Positions 42,828 through 52,336 of a stretch of DNA of 64,000 nt are shown piece after piece. This DNA is from Flavicella marina (GTDB lineage Bacteria > Bacteroidota > Bacteroidia > Flavobacteriales > Flavobacteriaceae), in the NCBI RefSeq assembly GCF_009193215.1, contig NZ_VYVA01000003.1, positions 248,001 through 312,000 of the forward strand, given 5' to 3'. A model generated the notes under the pieces. The model was given only the letters and a program-made list of their open reading frames with translations, was not told where the DNA came from and ran no database searches. The position numbers were made by a program, and so were the translations under genes. Each line of letters begins with the position of its first letter. The stretch's first letter is position 1.

Positions 42828-43679
42828 ATGACAAAAAAGAAAAAAAGGAAAATCGATGTGTTGGTATTATCTGACATTCATCTAGGAACTTTTGGTTGCA
42901 ATGCAAAGGAGTTGTTAAATTATCTCAAGAGTGTAAAACCTAAAAAAGTTGTTTTAAATGGTGACATCATTGATATATGGCAATTTAAGAAACGTTATTG
43001 GCCTAAATCTCATATGAAAATAATCAAGCATATTTTTGGATGGGTTTCAGAAGGTGTTGAAGTTATATACATTACAGGAAATCACGATGAAATGTTGCGA
43101 AAATTTACCGGTTTTTCAATGGGTAAATTGTCTATAGTAAATAAAGTTGTGATGGAATTAGATGGAAAGAAAGCATGGTTTTTTCACGGTGATGTCTTTG
43201 ATGTTACCATGTCACATTCTAAGTGGTTGGCAAAATTGGGTGCCGTGGGATATGATTTTTTAATTCTCATAAATTATGTCGTTAATAGCGGTTGCTCATT
43301 TATCGGTAAAGAGAAAATTTCATTGTCAAAAAAAATAAAAGACAAAGTAAAAGGAGCGGTGAAGTTCATCAATAATTTTGAAACAACAGTGACAGATATT
43401 GCTATAGAAAAGAGCTACGATTATGTTGTTTGTGGTCATATTCATCAGCCTTTGATCAAGGAATTTAGTAACAATGGTAGAAGAATTATGTATTTAAATT
43501 CTGGAGATTGGATCGAGAATTTAACTGCATTGGAATATTCAAATGGACATTGGAGTCTTTACAAGTATGATGCTAGCGAATTCGGCCCAAAAAAACAGGC
43601 TAAAAGTGCTGAAGTTGAACCATCTGATCAAAGTGCGAAAGAATTGTTTCAGGAATTATTAAAGGAGTTTAATTTGTAG
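42828..43679 (+). CDS. UDP-2,3-diacylglucosamine diphosphatase-like metallophosphoesterase
   Basis: All metal-binding motifs of calcineurin-type phosphoesterases are visible: DIHLG (~16-20), NGDIIDIW (~44-51), TGNHDEM (~83-89), FHGDVFD (~117) and GHIHQP (~204). This pattern matches LpxH-like enzymes, which remove UMP from UDP-diacylglucosamine in lipid A synthesis, but the family also has members of unknown substrate. I chose the ATG at 42828 (283 residues); an upstream TTG is open. It is 8 bases upstream of a glycosyltransferase gene, likely one operon. The 272-base gap before it shows nothing clear. Confidence 0.85.
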   Translation: MTKKKKRKIDVLVLSDIHLGTFGCNAKELLNYLKSVKPKKVVLNGDIIDIWQFKKRYWPKSHMKIIKHIFGWVSEGVEVIYITGNHDEMLRKFTGFSMGKLSIVNKVVMELDGKKAWFFHGDVFDVTMSHSKWLAKLGAVGYDFLILINYVVNSGCSFIGKEKISLSKKIKDKVKGAVKFINNFETTVTDIAIEKSYDYVVCGHIHQPLIKEFSNNGRRIMYLNSGDWIENLTALEYSNGHWSLYKYDASEFGPKKQAKSAEVEPSDQSAKELFQELLKEFNL

Positions 43680-43687
43680 TTTGTATT

Positions 43688-44713
43688 ATGAAAGTATTGT
43701 ATGCAATTCAAGGTACCGGAAACGGTCATTTAAGTCGTGCTAAAGAGGTGATACCTGCTCTTATGAGTAGAGTAGAGGTTGATTTATTAATTAGTGGTAC
43801 ACAGGCAGATATAGAACTACCTTATGATGTTAAATATAGGTATCAAGGTTTGAGCTTTATTTTTGGTACCAAGGGAGGTGTTGATGTTTACAAAACGATT
43901 TCAAGTAATAGCTTGAGAAAGTTGTATACCGAGATAAAAAATTGCCCAGTAAAAGACTATGATTTGGTTATTAATGATTTTGAACCCATTTCCGCTTGGG
44001 CATGTAAGTTACGAGGTGTCAATTGTATTTCGTTAAGCCATCAAAGTGCTTTGTTGTCAAACGGTGTTCCAAAGCCATCATATAACGACTTTATCGGATC
44101 AATGATCTTAAAATATTATGCGCCTTCAATTCAGAATTTTGGATTTCATTTTAAAAAATATGATTCTAGTATTTACCTGCCAATCATAAGAAGAGCGATT
44201 CGGGATTTACAGGTTCGAGTTGAGGATCATTATACAGTGTACCTTCCCTCTTATTCTGATGTAAAAATAATTAAAGTTTTGTCTGAAATAAAGGGTGTGA
44301 AATGGCATGTTTTTTCGAAAAATTGCAAAGTAGCCTACAAAAAACAAAGTATCTATGTGAAGCCCATAGAAAGTGAAACCTTTGAAAAAAGTCTTTCAGG
44401 GGCAATAGGGGTTATTTGCGGAGCGGGTTTTGAAACACCTGCCGAAGCCTTGTACTTAAAGAAAAAATTATTGGTGATTCCGATGAAAGGTCAATTAGAG
44501 CAGCATTTTAATGCCGAGAGTTTAAAGGATATCGGGGTTCCTGTACTTGCTAAATTGAAGAAAAAAAATATTTCGAAAATAAAAAAATGGGTCAAAAAAG
44601 GAAAAGTAATTCATGTTGACTATCCAGATAAAACCCAATTTATTGTAGACGCAGTGTTATCAAAATACATCATTGCTACCGAATTATCGAATAAGTTATT
44701 ACACGAGATATAG
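43688..44713 (+). CDS. MurG/UGT-like glycosyltransferase
   Basis: A GT-B glycosyltransferase with the N-terminal MKVLYAIQGTGNGHLSRAKE, the glycine-rich GxGxGH loop of MurG/monogalactosyldiacylglycerol synthase-like enzymes, and a C-terminal donor-binding region with GVICGAGFETPAEALYLKK (~236-254) and PMKGQLEQHFNAESLKDIG in part (~260-280). Donor and acceptor are unknown; with the upstream LpxH-like gene, a role in an envelope glycolipid is plausible but only inference. At 341 residues it looks complete. A bidirectional terminator follows. Confidence 0.82.
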   Translation: MKVLYAIQGTGNGHLSRAKEVIPALMSRVEVDLLISGTQADIELPYDVKYRYQGLSFIFGTKGGVDVYKTISSNSLRKLYTEIKNCPVKDYDLVINDFEPISAWACKLRGVNCISLSHQSALLSNGVPKPSYNDFIGSMILKYYAPSIQNFGFHFKKYDSSIYLPIIRRAIRDLQVRVEDHYTVYLPSYSDVKIIKVLSEIKGVKWHVFSKNCKVAYKKQSIYVKPIESETFEKSLSGAIGVICGAGFETPAEALYLKKKLLVIPMKGQLEQHFNAESLKDIGVPVLAKLKKKNISKIKKWVKKGKVIHVDYPDKTQFIVDAVLSKYIIATELSNKLLHEI

Positions 44714-44728
44714 GCATACAATGAAAAA

Positions 44729-44765
44729 TAAAAAGCCATCTAATTATTTAGATGGCTTTTTTTGT
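44729..44765. terminator. bidirectional terminator between the glycosyltransferase and GH31 genes
   Basis: Perfect 9-base stem gccatctaa/ttagatggc (44735-44743, 44748-44756) flanked by A-rich and T-rich runs on both sides. It can end transcription from the plus-strand glycosyltransferase and the minus-strand glycogen operon. Confidence 0.88.
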
Positions 44766-44795
44766 ACTTCATAAATCAAATATATTGAGCAAGTG

Positions 44796-47192
44796 TTACC
44801 CAAGTATTTGAATGTTTGTAAATTCTTTGGTAACAACTAAAGTTCTGTTTTCAAAGCTTACATCAGCTAAAGAAACTTCTTCGTTATCGATTTTAATAGA
44901 TTTTACATCAAAAGGCAATCCGAACAAGTTGATTTTAAATGTTTCATAAGATGTAATAAACTTACCTTGTTTGTGTTGTCTAATGATAAGTTTATTATCA
45001 CTACCTACGATCTTAAAGTTTCTTAAACTAAAACGACCTTTGGTGTAGTCATACCCATCATTTGCATCTTCAAATAAGTCAGACTCTTCTTTACCATTTT
45101 TGTAATAAACATCTAAAGTCATCTGAGTAATTTCTTTTTCACCCACGTATTGTTGTACAGGGTATTTAGGGATTACAGCACCTGCTTTGATAAATATTGG
45201 CATGTGGTGTAAATCTGCATCTACCCATGTTTCTTTACCTCCAGAAACTAATTCTTTAGACCATTTGTTATACCAGTCTCCTCTTGGAATATACATTCTT
45301 CTTCCTTGAGCGTTTGGTTCGTTGATCGGACAAACTAAAATTTTATCACCACAGATAAATTCATCAATTCTATAATGTGTTTGCGTATCTTCTTGATCAA
45401 ATAATACCAAAGATTTAAGCATTGGTTCTTTGTCAACTGAATACTTATAGAAAGAAGTGTATAGGTAAGGCAACAATTCATAACGAATTTCGATAAACTT
45501 ACGTACCACGTTTGTAATTTCTTCGTCAAAAGCCCAAGGTTCTTGATCACCATGGTCACCTGAAGAGTGAGTTCTACAGAATGGGTGGAAAGCTCCAAGT
45601 TGAATCCATCGAGCATACAATTCTCCATTCGGTTGCTCAGCGAACCCTCCAATGTCAGAACCAGCAAAAGAGAATCCAGACAATGCCAATCTTTGCGCTT
45701 GTATATTTGCAATTTGTAAATGTTCCCAAGTTGCAACATTATCTCCCATCCAAGTGGAAGTATAACGCTGTGTACCAGAATAAGCTGAACGTGTAATTAC
45801 GAAAGGACGTTTTGGGTAGTTAAACCTTTTTAACCCATGGTATGTAGCTCTTGCCATCTGCATTCCATAGATATTATGTGCTTTTCTATGGCTACATGGG
45901 TTTCCGTCGTAATCATGTCTCACATCTGGTGGAAATGTTTTACCAGGAACGTCCATAACTGCAGGCTCATTCATGTCATTCCAAACACCTTTTACTCCGA
46001 TATCTTCAATCAATCCTTTGAACAATCCTGCCCACCATTCTCTAACTTCAGCACGAGTAAAATCAGGGAAATAACATTCTCCTGGCCAAACTTTACCTTT
46101 CATATAAGGTCCGTCAGCTCGTTTACAGAAGTAATCTTTATCCAATGCCTCTTTAAAAACACTGTACTCATTGTCAATTTTAATTCCTGGATCAATAATA
46201 ACAACAGTTTTGAAACCGTCATCAGCTAATTCCTTCACCATTCTTTTTGGTTGCGGGAAGTATTCTTTACTCCAAGTAAAGCATCTAAATCCTTCCATAT
46301 AATCGATGTCTAAATAGATAGCATCACATGGTATTTTTAAGTCTCTGAACTTTTGAGTAACCTCTTTTACGTTAGATTCAGGATAGTAGCTCCATTTACA
46401 CTGGTGGTATCCTAGAGCCCACAATGGTGGTAATTCTGGTGTACCTGTTAAATCAGTATAACTGGTAACTACGTCGGTCATATTTGGCCCATAAATGAAG
46501 TAGTAGTTCATTTCTCCACCTTGTGCCCAAAAACTTGTTACATTTCTTCTTTCATGACAAAAATCGAAATAGGTTCTGAAAGTGTTGTCAAAGAAAATTC
46601 CGTATGATTTTCCACTGTGTAAACCAGTGTAAAATGGAATTGCTTTGTAAATTGGATCAGTGTCTTTTCCGAACGCGTATGAATCTGTAGCCCAGTTTTC
46701 AAAACGTCTTCCTTTTAGGTTGATGTGCTGAGGTTTGTCACCTAAACCATAATAGCTCTCTCCGTTTTGAGCTGCTTTACTCATCTTTACGATGTCTCCA
46801 CCTAATTCATAGCTCTCTTCCCAGTGAAATCCTTTTTCATCTTCACAAATCAACGTGTTGTCGTTCACGTCATAAATTGATTTTCTTAGATCAGATTTAT
46901 GAATATGACAAATTAGTTTTGAAGTTGTAATGATGTATTTTTCATCATCATCAGATATTTCTAAATGATTGTATCCTGTATTGGCATCATTTGCGATGGC
47001 ATATGAAAAATCATTGTCGAATTTTCCAACCGTTGTATATCGAAATCTAAGTACACTATCTCTAAGCACCGTAAGTTGTAATATAACGTTGTTAGCAGTA
47101 GAAAAGTGCAAGACATCTACGTCTTTTGTATAGTCAGTAATATTAGAGGGAAATAAATCTCCTTTGTATTCTAGTTGCGTGTTTAAAATCAT
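44796..47192 (-). CDS. GH31 alpha-glucosidase
   Basis: GH31 enzymes release glucose from the non-reducing ends of alpha-glucans. Seen motifs are the N-terminal galactose-mutarotase-like region with FYGLGD-type SYYGLGDKPQHINLKG (~154), ALGYHQCKWSYYPE (~268), the nucleophile motif GVWNDMNEP (~403), and the acid/base STWMGDN (~478), followed by RTHSSGDHGDQEPW (~528). There is no signal peptide, so it probably acts on internal glycogen or maltodextrins. The ATG at 47192 gives 798 residues; the open frame begins at a TTG nine codons earlier. It is the last gene of the glg operon. Related GH31 enzymes may act on isomaltose. Confidence 0.92.
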   Translation of the reverse strand: MILNTQLEYKGDLFPSNITDYTKDVDVLHFSTANNVILQLTVLRDSVLRFRYTTVGKFDNDFSYAIANDANTGYNHLEISDDDEKYIITTSKLICHIHKSDLRKSIYDVNDNTLICEDEKGFHWEESYELGGDIVKMSKAAQNGESYYGLGDKPQHINLKGRRFENWATDSYAFGKDTDPIYKAIPFYTGLHSGKSYGIFFDNTFRTYFDFCHERRNVTSFWAQGGEMNYYFIYGPNMTDVVTSYTDLTGTPELPPLWALGYHQCKWSYYPESNVKEVTQKFRDLKIPCDAIYLDIDYMEGFRCFTWSKEYFPQPKRMVKELADDGFKTVVIIDPGIKIDNEYSVFKEALDKDYFCKRADGPYMKGKVWPGECYFPDFTRAEVREWWAGLFKGLIEDIGVKGVWNDMNEPAVMDVPGKTFPPDVRHDYDGNPCSHRKAHNIYGMQMARATYHGLKRFNYPKRPFVITRSAYSGTQRYTSTWMGDNVATWEHLQIANIQAQRLALSGFSFAGSDIGGFAEQPNGELYARWIQLGAFHPFCRTHSSGDHGDQEPWAFDEEITNVVRKFIEIRYELLPYLYTSFYKYSVDKEPMLKSLVLFDQEDTQTHYRIDEFICGDKILVCPINEPNAQGRRMYIPRGDWYNKWSKELVSGGKETWVDADLHHMPIFIKAGAVIPKYPVQQYVGEKEITQMTLDVYYKNGKEESDLFEDANDGYDYTKGRFSLRNFKIVGSDNKLIIRQHKQGKFITSYETFKINLFGLPFDVKSIKIDNEEVSLADVSFENRTLVVTKEFTNIQILG

Positions 47193-47306
47193 AAGTACTA
47201 GTAATTTAATGAGTTGCAAAACTACTTAAAAAAATAAAAGTAGCAGCTTATATTTTCACGAAATTAACCTTAGTTTATTGTTAGCTTCGTAAAGTGTAAA
47301 GATAAA

Positions 47307-47357
47307 ATTTCACATCCGAAATTATCATGTGAAAATTCAGATAATAGGATGTGAAAT
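47307..47357. promoter_or_regulatory. alternative hairpins between glgB and the GH31 gene
   Basis: ATTTCACATCC (47307-47317) pairs perfectly with GGATGTGAAAT (47347-47357). A third copy of the right-hand sequence, catgtgaaaat (47326-47336), lies between and could pair with the same arm over about 9 bases. The two structures exclude each other. They lie upstream of the GH31 gene on the minus strand. Confidence 0.5.
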
Positions 47358-47365
47358 AATAGTTT

Positions 47366-49279
47366 TTATTTGGTTATTTTAAAGAAAGAAATACCTAAAG
47401 GCGCTAAAGTGATTGTAGCCGAGTTAGACTTGAAGTCCCAAGGTTTTTTGCTGATTTTTATTTTCTTCGGGTTGCTAACGCCACTACCTCCGTATTTATC
47501 AGCGTCACTGTTAAGAATTTCAACGAGATGTCCAGGTTTATGTACTCCTATTAAATGATTTTCTCTCACAACAGGAGTAAAGTTACAAACGATAACAATG
47601 TCGTTTTTTTCATCGTGACCTTTTCTAATAAATGAAATTACAGAGTCTTCATATCTTTCGTAATTGATCCATTCGAAACCTTCAATTCCAAAAGCTTTTT
47701 CATACAAAGCAGGGGTGTTTTTGTAAAGTTTGTTAAGGTCTTTAACGAAGTCTTTCATTTTTGCATGCATAGGATCTTCTAATAAATTCCAGTCCAAACT
47801 TTTTTCAAATGACCATTCGTTTTCTTGACCAAATTCACTACCCATAAACAATAGATTTGCTCCAGGATGTGCGTACATATATCCATACAATAATCTAAGG
47901 TTGGCTAGTTTTTGCCATTTGTCTCCAGGCATTCTTCCCAGAATAGAATGTTTTCCATAAACCACTTCGTCATGTGAGAGTGGTAACATGAAATTCTCTG
48001 TAAAGGCATAAGCCAAACTAAAGGTAATTTTATTGTGATGGTATCTTCTGTTGATAGGATCTTCTTTAAAATACTCTAATGTATCGTGCATCCAACCCAT
48101 CATCCATTTCATTCCAAATCCTAAACCACCTAAGTTTTCAGGTTTGGTAACCATTGGAAATGCTGTGGATTCTTCAGCGATGGTTTGAACACCTTCAAAG
48201 CTTGCATATACTTCAGTGTTGAAATCTTTTAAGAACGAAATAGCATCTAAATTTTCACGGCCTCCATATATATTTGGTTCCCATTCTCCATCTTCTCTAG
48301 AATAATCTAAGTATAGCATTGAAGCTACGGCATCAACTCTCAGTCCATCAATATGGTATTTATCCAACCAAAAAATAGCATTACTAATTAAGAACGAACG
48401 AACTTCATTTCTTCCATAGTTAAATATCAAACTTTTCCAGTCTTGATGGTATCCTTTTCTTCTATCAGGGTGTTCGTATAGATGAGAACCGTCAAAAAAT
48501 CCTAATCCATGATCGTCAGATGGAAAATGCGATGGTACCCAGTCTAAGATAACACCAATATCATTCTGATGCAGCTGGTCTACTAAAAACATAAAGTCTT
48601 TAGGACTTCCAAATCTTGAAGTTGGAGCAAAATACCCAACCAATTGATAACCCCATGATGGGTCAAATGGATATTCCATAATAGGCATAAACTCAACATG
48701 GGTAAATTCCATTTCTTTTAGATAAGAAACTAATTTATCGGCAAGTTCTATGTATGAAAGTGGTCTGTCTTCTTCTACGTTGTACATCCATGATCCAAGG
48801 TGCACTTCTAAAACCGCATAAGGTTTGTCGAGTCCGTTTTTATCTTTTCGATACGAAAGCCAGTCTTTGTCTTTCCATTTGTAATTTTCTATATCATAGG
48901 CTACAGATGCCGTTCTTGGTGGTTGCTCGCAAGCAAAAGCATAGGGGTCTGCTTTTTCTGTAATAATACCACTATTATTGCTGTGAATTTTGTATTTGTA
49001 TTGTACACCCATTTCTAAACCGGGTATAAATCCTTCCCAAATACCAGAACTATCCCAACGAACATTTAATAAGTGATCTTGTGAGTCCCAGAAGTTAAAT
49101 TCTCCAACGACATATACTTTGCTCGCAGTTGGAGCCCAAACAGCAAAATAAATCCCTTTTACGCCATCAACTTCGGCAGGATGTGCTCCAAATTTTTCAT
49201 AAAGTCTAAAGTGTTTACCAGCTTTGAATAAGTTAATATCAAATTCTGTAAATAGACTAAAATCTTTTACATTACTCAT
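47366..49279 (-). CDS. glgB: 1,4-alpha-glucan branching enzyme
   Basis: GlgB makes alpha-1,6 branches in glycogen. It has a CBM48 N-terminal domain (~25-110, with VWAPTASKVYVVGEFNFWD), and a GH13 catalytic barrel with GLRVDAVASMLY (nucleophile Asp, ~313-324), AEESTAFPMVT (general acid Glu, ~366) and LPLSHDEVVYGKHS (~436). The C-terminal all-beta domain closes at 637 residues, the normal size. It lies 65 bases after glgC, with a strong hairpin between them. Confidence 0.97.
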   Translation of the reverse strand: MSNVKDFSLFTEFDINLFKAGKHFRLYEKFGAHPAEVDGVKGIYFAVWAPTASKVYVVGEFNFWDSQDHLLNVRWDSSGIWEGFIPGLEMGVQYKYKIHSNNSGIITEKADPYAFACEQPPRTASVAYDIENYKWKDKDWLSYRKDKNGLDKPYAVLEVHLGSWMYNVEEDRPLSYIELADKLVSYLKEMEFTHVEFMPIMEYPFDPSWGYQLVGYFAPTSRFGSPKDFMFLVDQLHQNDIGVILDWVPSHFPSDDHGLGFFDGSHLYEHPDRRKGYHQDWKSLIFNYGRNEVRSFLISNAIFWLDKYHIDGLRVDAVASMLYLDYSREDGEWEPNIYGGRENLDAISFLKDFNTEVYASFEGVQTIAEESTAFPMVTKPENLGGLGFGMKWMMGWMHDTLEYFKEDPINRRYHHNKITFSLAYAFTENFMLPLSHDEVVYGKHSILGRMPGDKWQKLANLRLLYGYMYAHPGANLLFMGSEFGQENEWSFEKSLDWNLLEDPMHAKMKDFVKDLNKLYKNTPALYEKAFGIEGFEWINYERYEDSVISFIRKGHDEKNDIVIVCNFTPVVRENHLIGVHKPGHLVEILNSDADKYGGSGVSNPKKIKISKKPWDFKSNSATITLAPLGISFFKITK

Positions 49280-49305
49280 ACATTCAGAGGTTTTATTAGA
49301 TTAAA

Positions 49306-49332
49306 ACAGCAATTGAGGTCTTCAATTGCTGT
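49306..49332. terminator. intercistronic hairpin between glgC and glgB
   Basis: Perfect 11-base stem acagcaattga/tcaattgctgt (49306-49316, 49322-49332) with a 5-base loop. On the plus strand it is followed by a long T-run; on the minus strand, the direction of glg transcription, only a short TTTTAA follows. It may be a partial terminator or an mRNA-stabilising hairpin. Confidence 0.6.
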
Positions 49333-49343
49333 GTTTTTATTTT

Positions 49344-50612
49344 TTAAATTACAGTTCCGTTTGGTATTGTTGCTTTGCTTTTTATCACAACAATTCCATC
49401 TCTGATCGTGTAAGTATCGGTGTCGGTATCCTCTAAATGACTTCCTCCATTGATGCGCACATCGTCACCGATTCTCGCATTTTTATCGATGATACATTTG
49501 TTTATGTAACAACGTTCACCTATTCCAACATAAGGTTTTTTCTGAGCACGACATTTTTCTAAATCTTCAATAGATTGATAGCTGTCTGCACCCATCATAT
49601 AAGAGTTTGAGATGGTTGTTCCAACTCCAATTCTACTTCGGATTCCAACTATGGAACGTTCGATTCGACTTGCGTTGATAATGCTACCAGCCGCAATCAA
49701 AGTTCGTTCTAGTGTGGTTCCCATTATTTTTGATGGGGGCAAAATTCTTGCTCTTGTAAGTACACTTTGTGACTTGTCAAAAAGATCAAAAGCAGGAACA
49801 GGATCTGTAAGACCTAAATTGGCATCAAAGAAAGATGAGATCGTTCCGATGTCTGTCCAGTACCCTTCATATTGATAGCTTAAAACTTTCTGTTTATCAA
49901 TGGCTTGAGGAATTATTTCTCCTCCAAAGTCCATGGTAGTTGTGTCGTCTAAAACTTTTTTAAGGAAGCTTCTACTAAACACATAGATCCCCATTGAAGC
50001 AAGGTAGTTTCTACCTTCGTTTTTCATTTCGTCGGTTACTTCAGAATTCCAATTTGAAAGTTCTGAAGCATCTGGTTTTTCTACAAATGACTTGATGATG
50101 TTATTGTCATCAGTTTTTAAAATTCCAAAACCTGTAGCATCATTGGCGTTTACTGGTAGTGTTGCAATTGTTACTTGGGCTTTGTTTTTCTCGTGTTGTT
50201 TGATCATGTCTGTGAAATCCATTTGATACAATTGATCTCCAGATAATATCAAAGCATAATCCCACTCATGATTTAAAAAGTGATGCATAGACTGTCTTAC
50301 TGCATCTGCTGTACCTTGAAACCAGTTTGAGTTTCCAGGAGTTTGTTCTGCTGCTAATACATCAACAAATGCATCGTTAAAAAAGCTAAAGCTATAGGTG
50401 TTTTTTATGTGTTTGTTAAGTGAAGCAGAGTTGAACTGCGTAAGTACAAACATTCTGTCAATTCCAGAGTTTAAACAGTTTGAAATTGGAATATCTACCA
50501 ATCTGTATTTACCTGCGATTGGAACAGCTGGTTTTGAACGACTTGTAGTAAGTGGTTGTAGTCTAGATCCTTGCCCACCACCTAAAATAATTCCTAAGAC
50601 TTTTCTTTTCAT
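49344..50612 (-). CDS. glgC: glucose-1-phosphate adenylyltransferase
   Basis: GlgC makes ADP-glucose, the committed step of glycogen synthesis. It has the nucleotide-binding loop ILGGGQGSRLQPLT (~9-22), SKPAVPIAGKYRLVDIPISN (~24-43), the SGDQLYQMDF (~137) region, the EKPDASEL segment and a C-terminal left-handed beta-helix domain. The ATG at 50612 (422 residues) is preferred; the frame opens earlier inside glgA. It starts 2 bases after the glgA stop on the same strand. In the family it is allosterically controlled, though no effector can be read here. Confidence 0.97.
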   Translation of the reverse strand: MKRKVLGIILGGGQGSRLQPLTTSRSKPAVPIAGKYRLVDIPISNCLNSGIDRMFVLTQFNSASLNKHIKNTYSFSFFNDAFVDVLAAEQTPGNSNWFQGTADAVRQSMHHFLNHEWDYALILSGDQLYQMDFTDMIKQHEKNKAQVTIATLPVNANDATGFGILKTDDNNIIKSFVEKPDASELSNWNSEVTDEMKNEGRNYLASMGIYVFSRSFLKKVLDDTTTMDFGGEIIPQAIDKQKVLSYQYEGYWTDIGTISSFFDANLGLTDPVPAFDLFDKSQSVLTRARILPPSKIMGTTLERTLIAAGSIINASRIERSIVGIRSRIGVGTTISNSYMMGADSYQSIEDLEKCRAQKKPYVGIGERCYINKCIIDKNARIGDDVRINGGSHLEDTDTDTYTIRDGIVVIKSKATIPNGTVI

Positions 50613-50614
50613 AA

Positions 50615-52036
50615 TTATTTGTTGATTAGTTTGTTGTATAATTCTATATAGTTGTTTGCAGCTTTGTCCCAAGAATGGTCAATTTGCATGATTTGTTTTC
50701 TGATTTTTTTGAATTTTGGTTGGTCTTTGTATAACTCACAAGCTCTTTCGATAGCAATGCAAGCTTCATCAACTGCCGTATTTTCATGGCAAATACCAAA
50801 ACCATCTTCTTCAGAAATGTCGGTTATAGTGTCTTTTAAACCTCCGATACTTCTTACAATTGGTATGGTACCATAGCGCAACGAATACATTTGATTGAGA
50901 CCACAAGGTTCAACTCTAGAAGGCATTACCAAAAAGTCGGCTCCAGCATAAATAATATGAGACAATGTTTCGTCGTATCCAATAAATGCATTGTAATTAC
51001 CTTTGTGTTTTTCTTTGATACTATTCAAACTGTATTCAACCCCAGGATCACCCGATCCTAAAACAAGTACGTTTGCGTCTAACTCTGGATTAGAAAGTAT
51101 GGTGTCGAATATTTCAGGCAATAACTCAGCACCTTTTTCACCTACCAAACGACCGATAAAAGCGAAAAGCGGTTTTTCAGGATTTAAATCGAATTTATCG
51201 CACAAGAACATTTTGTTGTTCTTTTTTCCTGATAGAGAGTTTTGCTTGTTAAAATTTTTAGATATCATTGGATCGGTTGCAGGGTTCCAAACCTCTGTGT
51301 CGATTCCGTTCAGAATTCCGATGGATTTTCCTTTTTCGTTGTCTAACAACCATTCGAGTCCATTTGCAGCACTTCTCAGTTCGATTAAGTAACTTGGGGA
51401 AACTGTAGTAACCGCCCAAGCACACTTTACGGCAGCAGCTAAAGGATTGATCATTTGAGCCCATTCAAGCATTCCAGAGTTTGATAAGTCGTATTCTGGA
51501 AAATAATACAATTTATCAAAAGAAAATTGCCCTTGATATTGAGCATTATGAATGGTTAAGATTGTAGGTATGTCTTTAAGAGATGCATACTGATGTGCGT
51601 ATAGCATCATAAAAGGAATCAAACCCGTATGATAGTCGTGGCAGTGAATGATCTCTGGTTTGTCATGAAATTGTACAATCCAATTCAATGCAGCTTTTTG
51701 AAATGCTAAAAAGCGTTCGGTATCGTCACTATATCCATAAACATTTTCTCGGTCCATTAAACCTGGAATCTTTATCAGGTAAAGTGGGTAACCTAAATCA
51801 TCGTTTTCCAAAATCAATACTTCAAAATCATAAAGTAAGTCACCGAGTGATACTGTATTTCTATGATCTATTTTAAAACTATTGTTTTGAGTGAATTTTG
51901 TGTTGAAATAGGGCATAACAACACCTGTTTTTTTACCAACTTTATTCTGGTATTTTGGCAATGCACCGACCACATCTGCAAGACCACCTACCTTCGCAAT
52001 AGGGTAACATTCGGCGCTTATATGTATGATTTCCAT
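50615..52036 (-). CDS. glgA: glycogen synthase (ADP-glucose, GT5)
   Basis: GlgA extends glycogen from ADP-glucose. The diagnostic K15-V-G-G-L motif is present (SAECYPIAKVGGLADVVGAL), with HCHDYHTGLIP (~137), TTVSPSY (~220), the donor-binding FIGRLVGEKGAELLPE (~305) and PSRVEPCGLNQMYSLRYGT (~382). The 473 residues are normal for GT5. It is the first gene of the glg operon. The 300-base gap upstream (52037-52336) holds no gene; it has the terminator of the tonB-like gene and an AT-rich tract. No strict -7 box is seen (TAAGTTTA is near). Confidence 0.97.
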   Translation of the reverse strand: MEIIHISAECYPIAKVGGLADVVGALPKYQNKVGKKTGVVMPYFNTKFTQNNSFKIDHRNTVSLGDLLYDFEVLILENDDLGYPLYLIKIPGLMDRENVYGYSDDTERFLAFQKAALNWIVQFHDKPEIIHCHDYHTGLIPFMMLYAHQYASLKDIPTILTIHNAQYQGQFSFDKLYYFPEYDLSNSGMLEWAQMINPLAAAVKCAWAVTTVSPSYLIELRSAANGLEWLLDNEKGKSIGILNGIDTEVWNPATDPMISKNFNKQNSLSGKKNNKMFLCDKFDLNPEKPLFAFIGRLVGEKGAELLPEIFDTILSNPELDANVLVLGSGDPGVEYSLNSIKEKHKGNYNAFIGYDETLSHIIYAGADFLVMPSRVEPCGLNQMYSLRYGTIPIVRSIGGLKDTITDISEEDGFGICHENTAVDEACIAIERACELYKDQPKFKKIRKQIMQIDHSWDKAANNYIELYNKLINK

Positions 52037-52285
52037 TGTTAGATTAATTTGATGTTTAAACTTACGTATTTTTTTTATAAAATTCTTTTAATAGAAGTGG
52101 TTTTTCTATGCATTTGTTAATGTGTTTATAAATGTTTGATATGTAGTGCTTTGTGTTGGGTTTTTGAGTGTGTTTTGTTATATAACAGGCAGTTTTAGGT
52201 TTAATTGCATGTTTTTTATTGCTGAAAGGTATCGCTATGGGTTTAACATGGTAGTTTTTTTAAAATGTGTTGTTAGACAATTCTT

Positions 52286-52333
52286 AAAGAGGTATTATTT
52301 TGTTTTTTTATTGTCAAACAAACACCTCTTTTT
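52286..52333 (-). terminator. probable terminator after tonB-like copy 3
   Basis: aaagaggt (52286-52293) pairs with acctcttt (52324-52331), with a second inner stem ttgttt/aaacaa (52300-52305, 52317-52322). It lies just downstream of the tonB-like stop on the minus strand. The T-run after it is short, so termination may be partial. Confidence 0.5.
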
Positions 52334-52336
52334 ATG

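Noticed and set aside
51258-51464. Additional minus-strand frame inside glgA
   Set aside because: Out of frame with glgA on the same strand and wholly contained in it.
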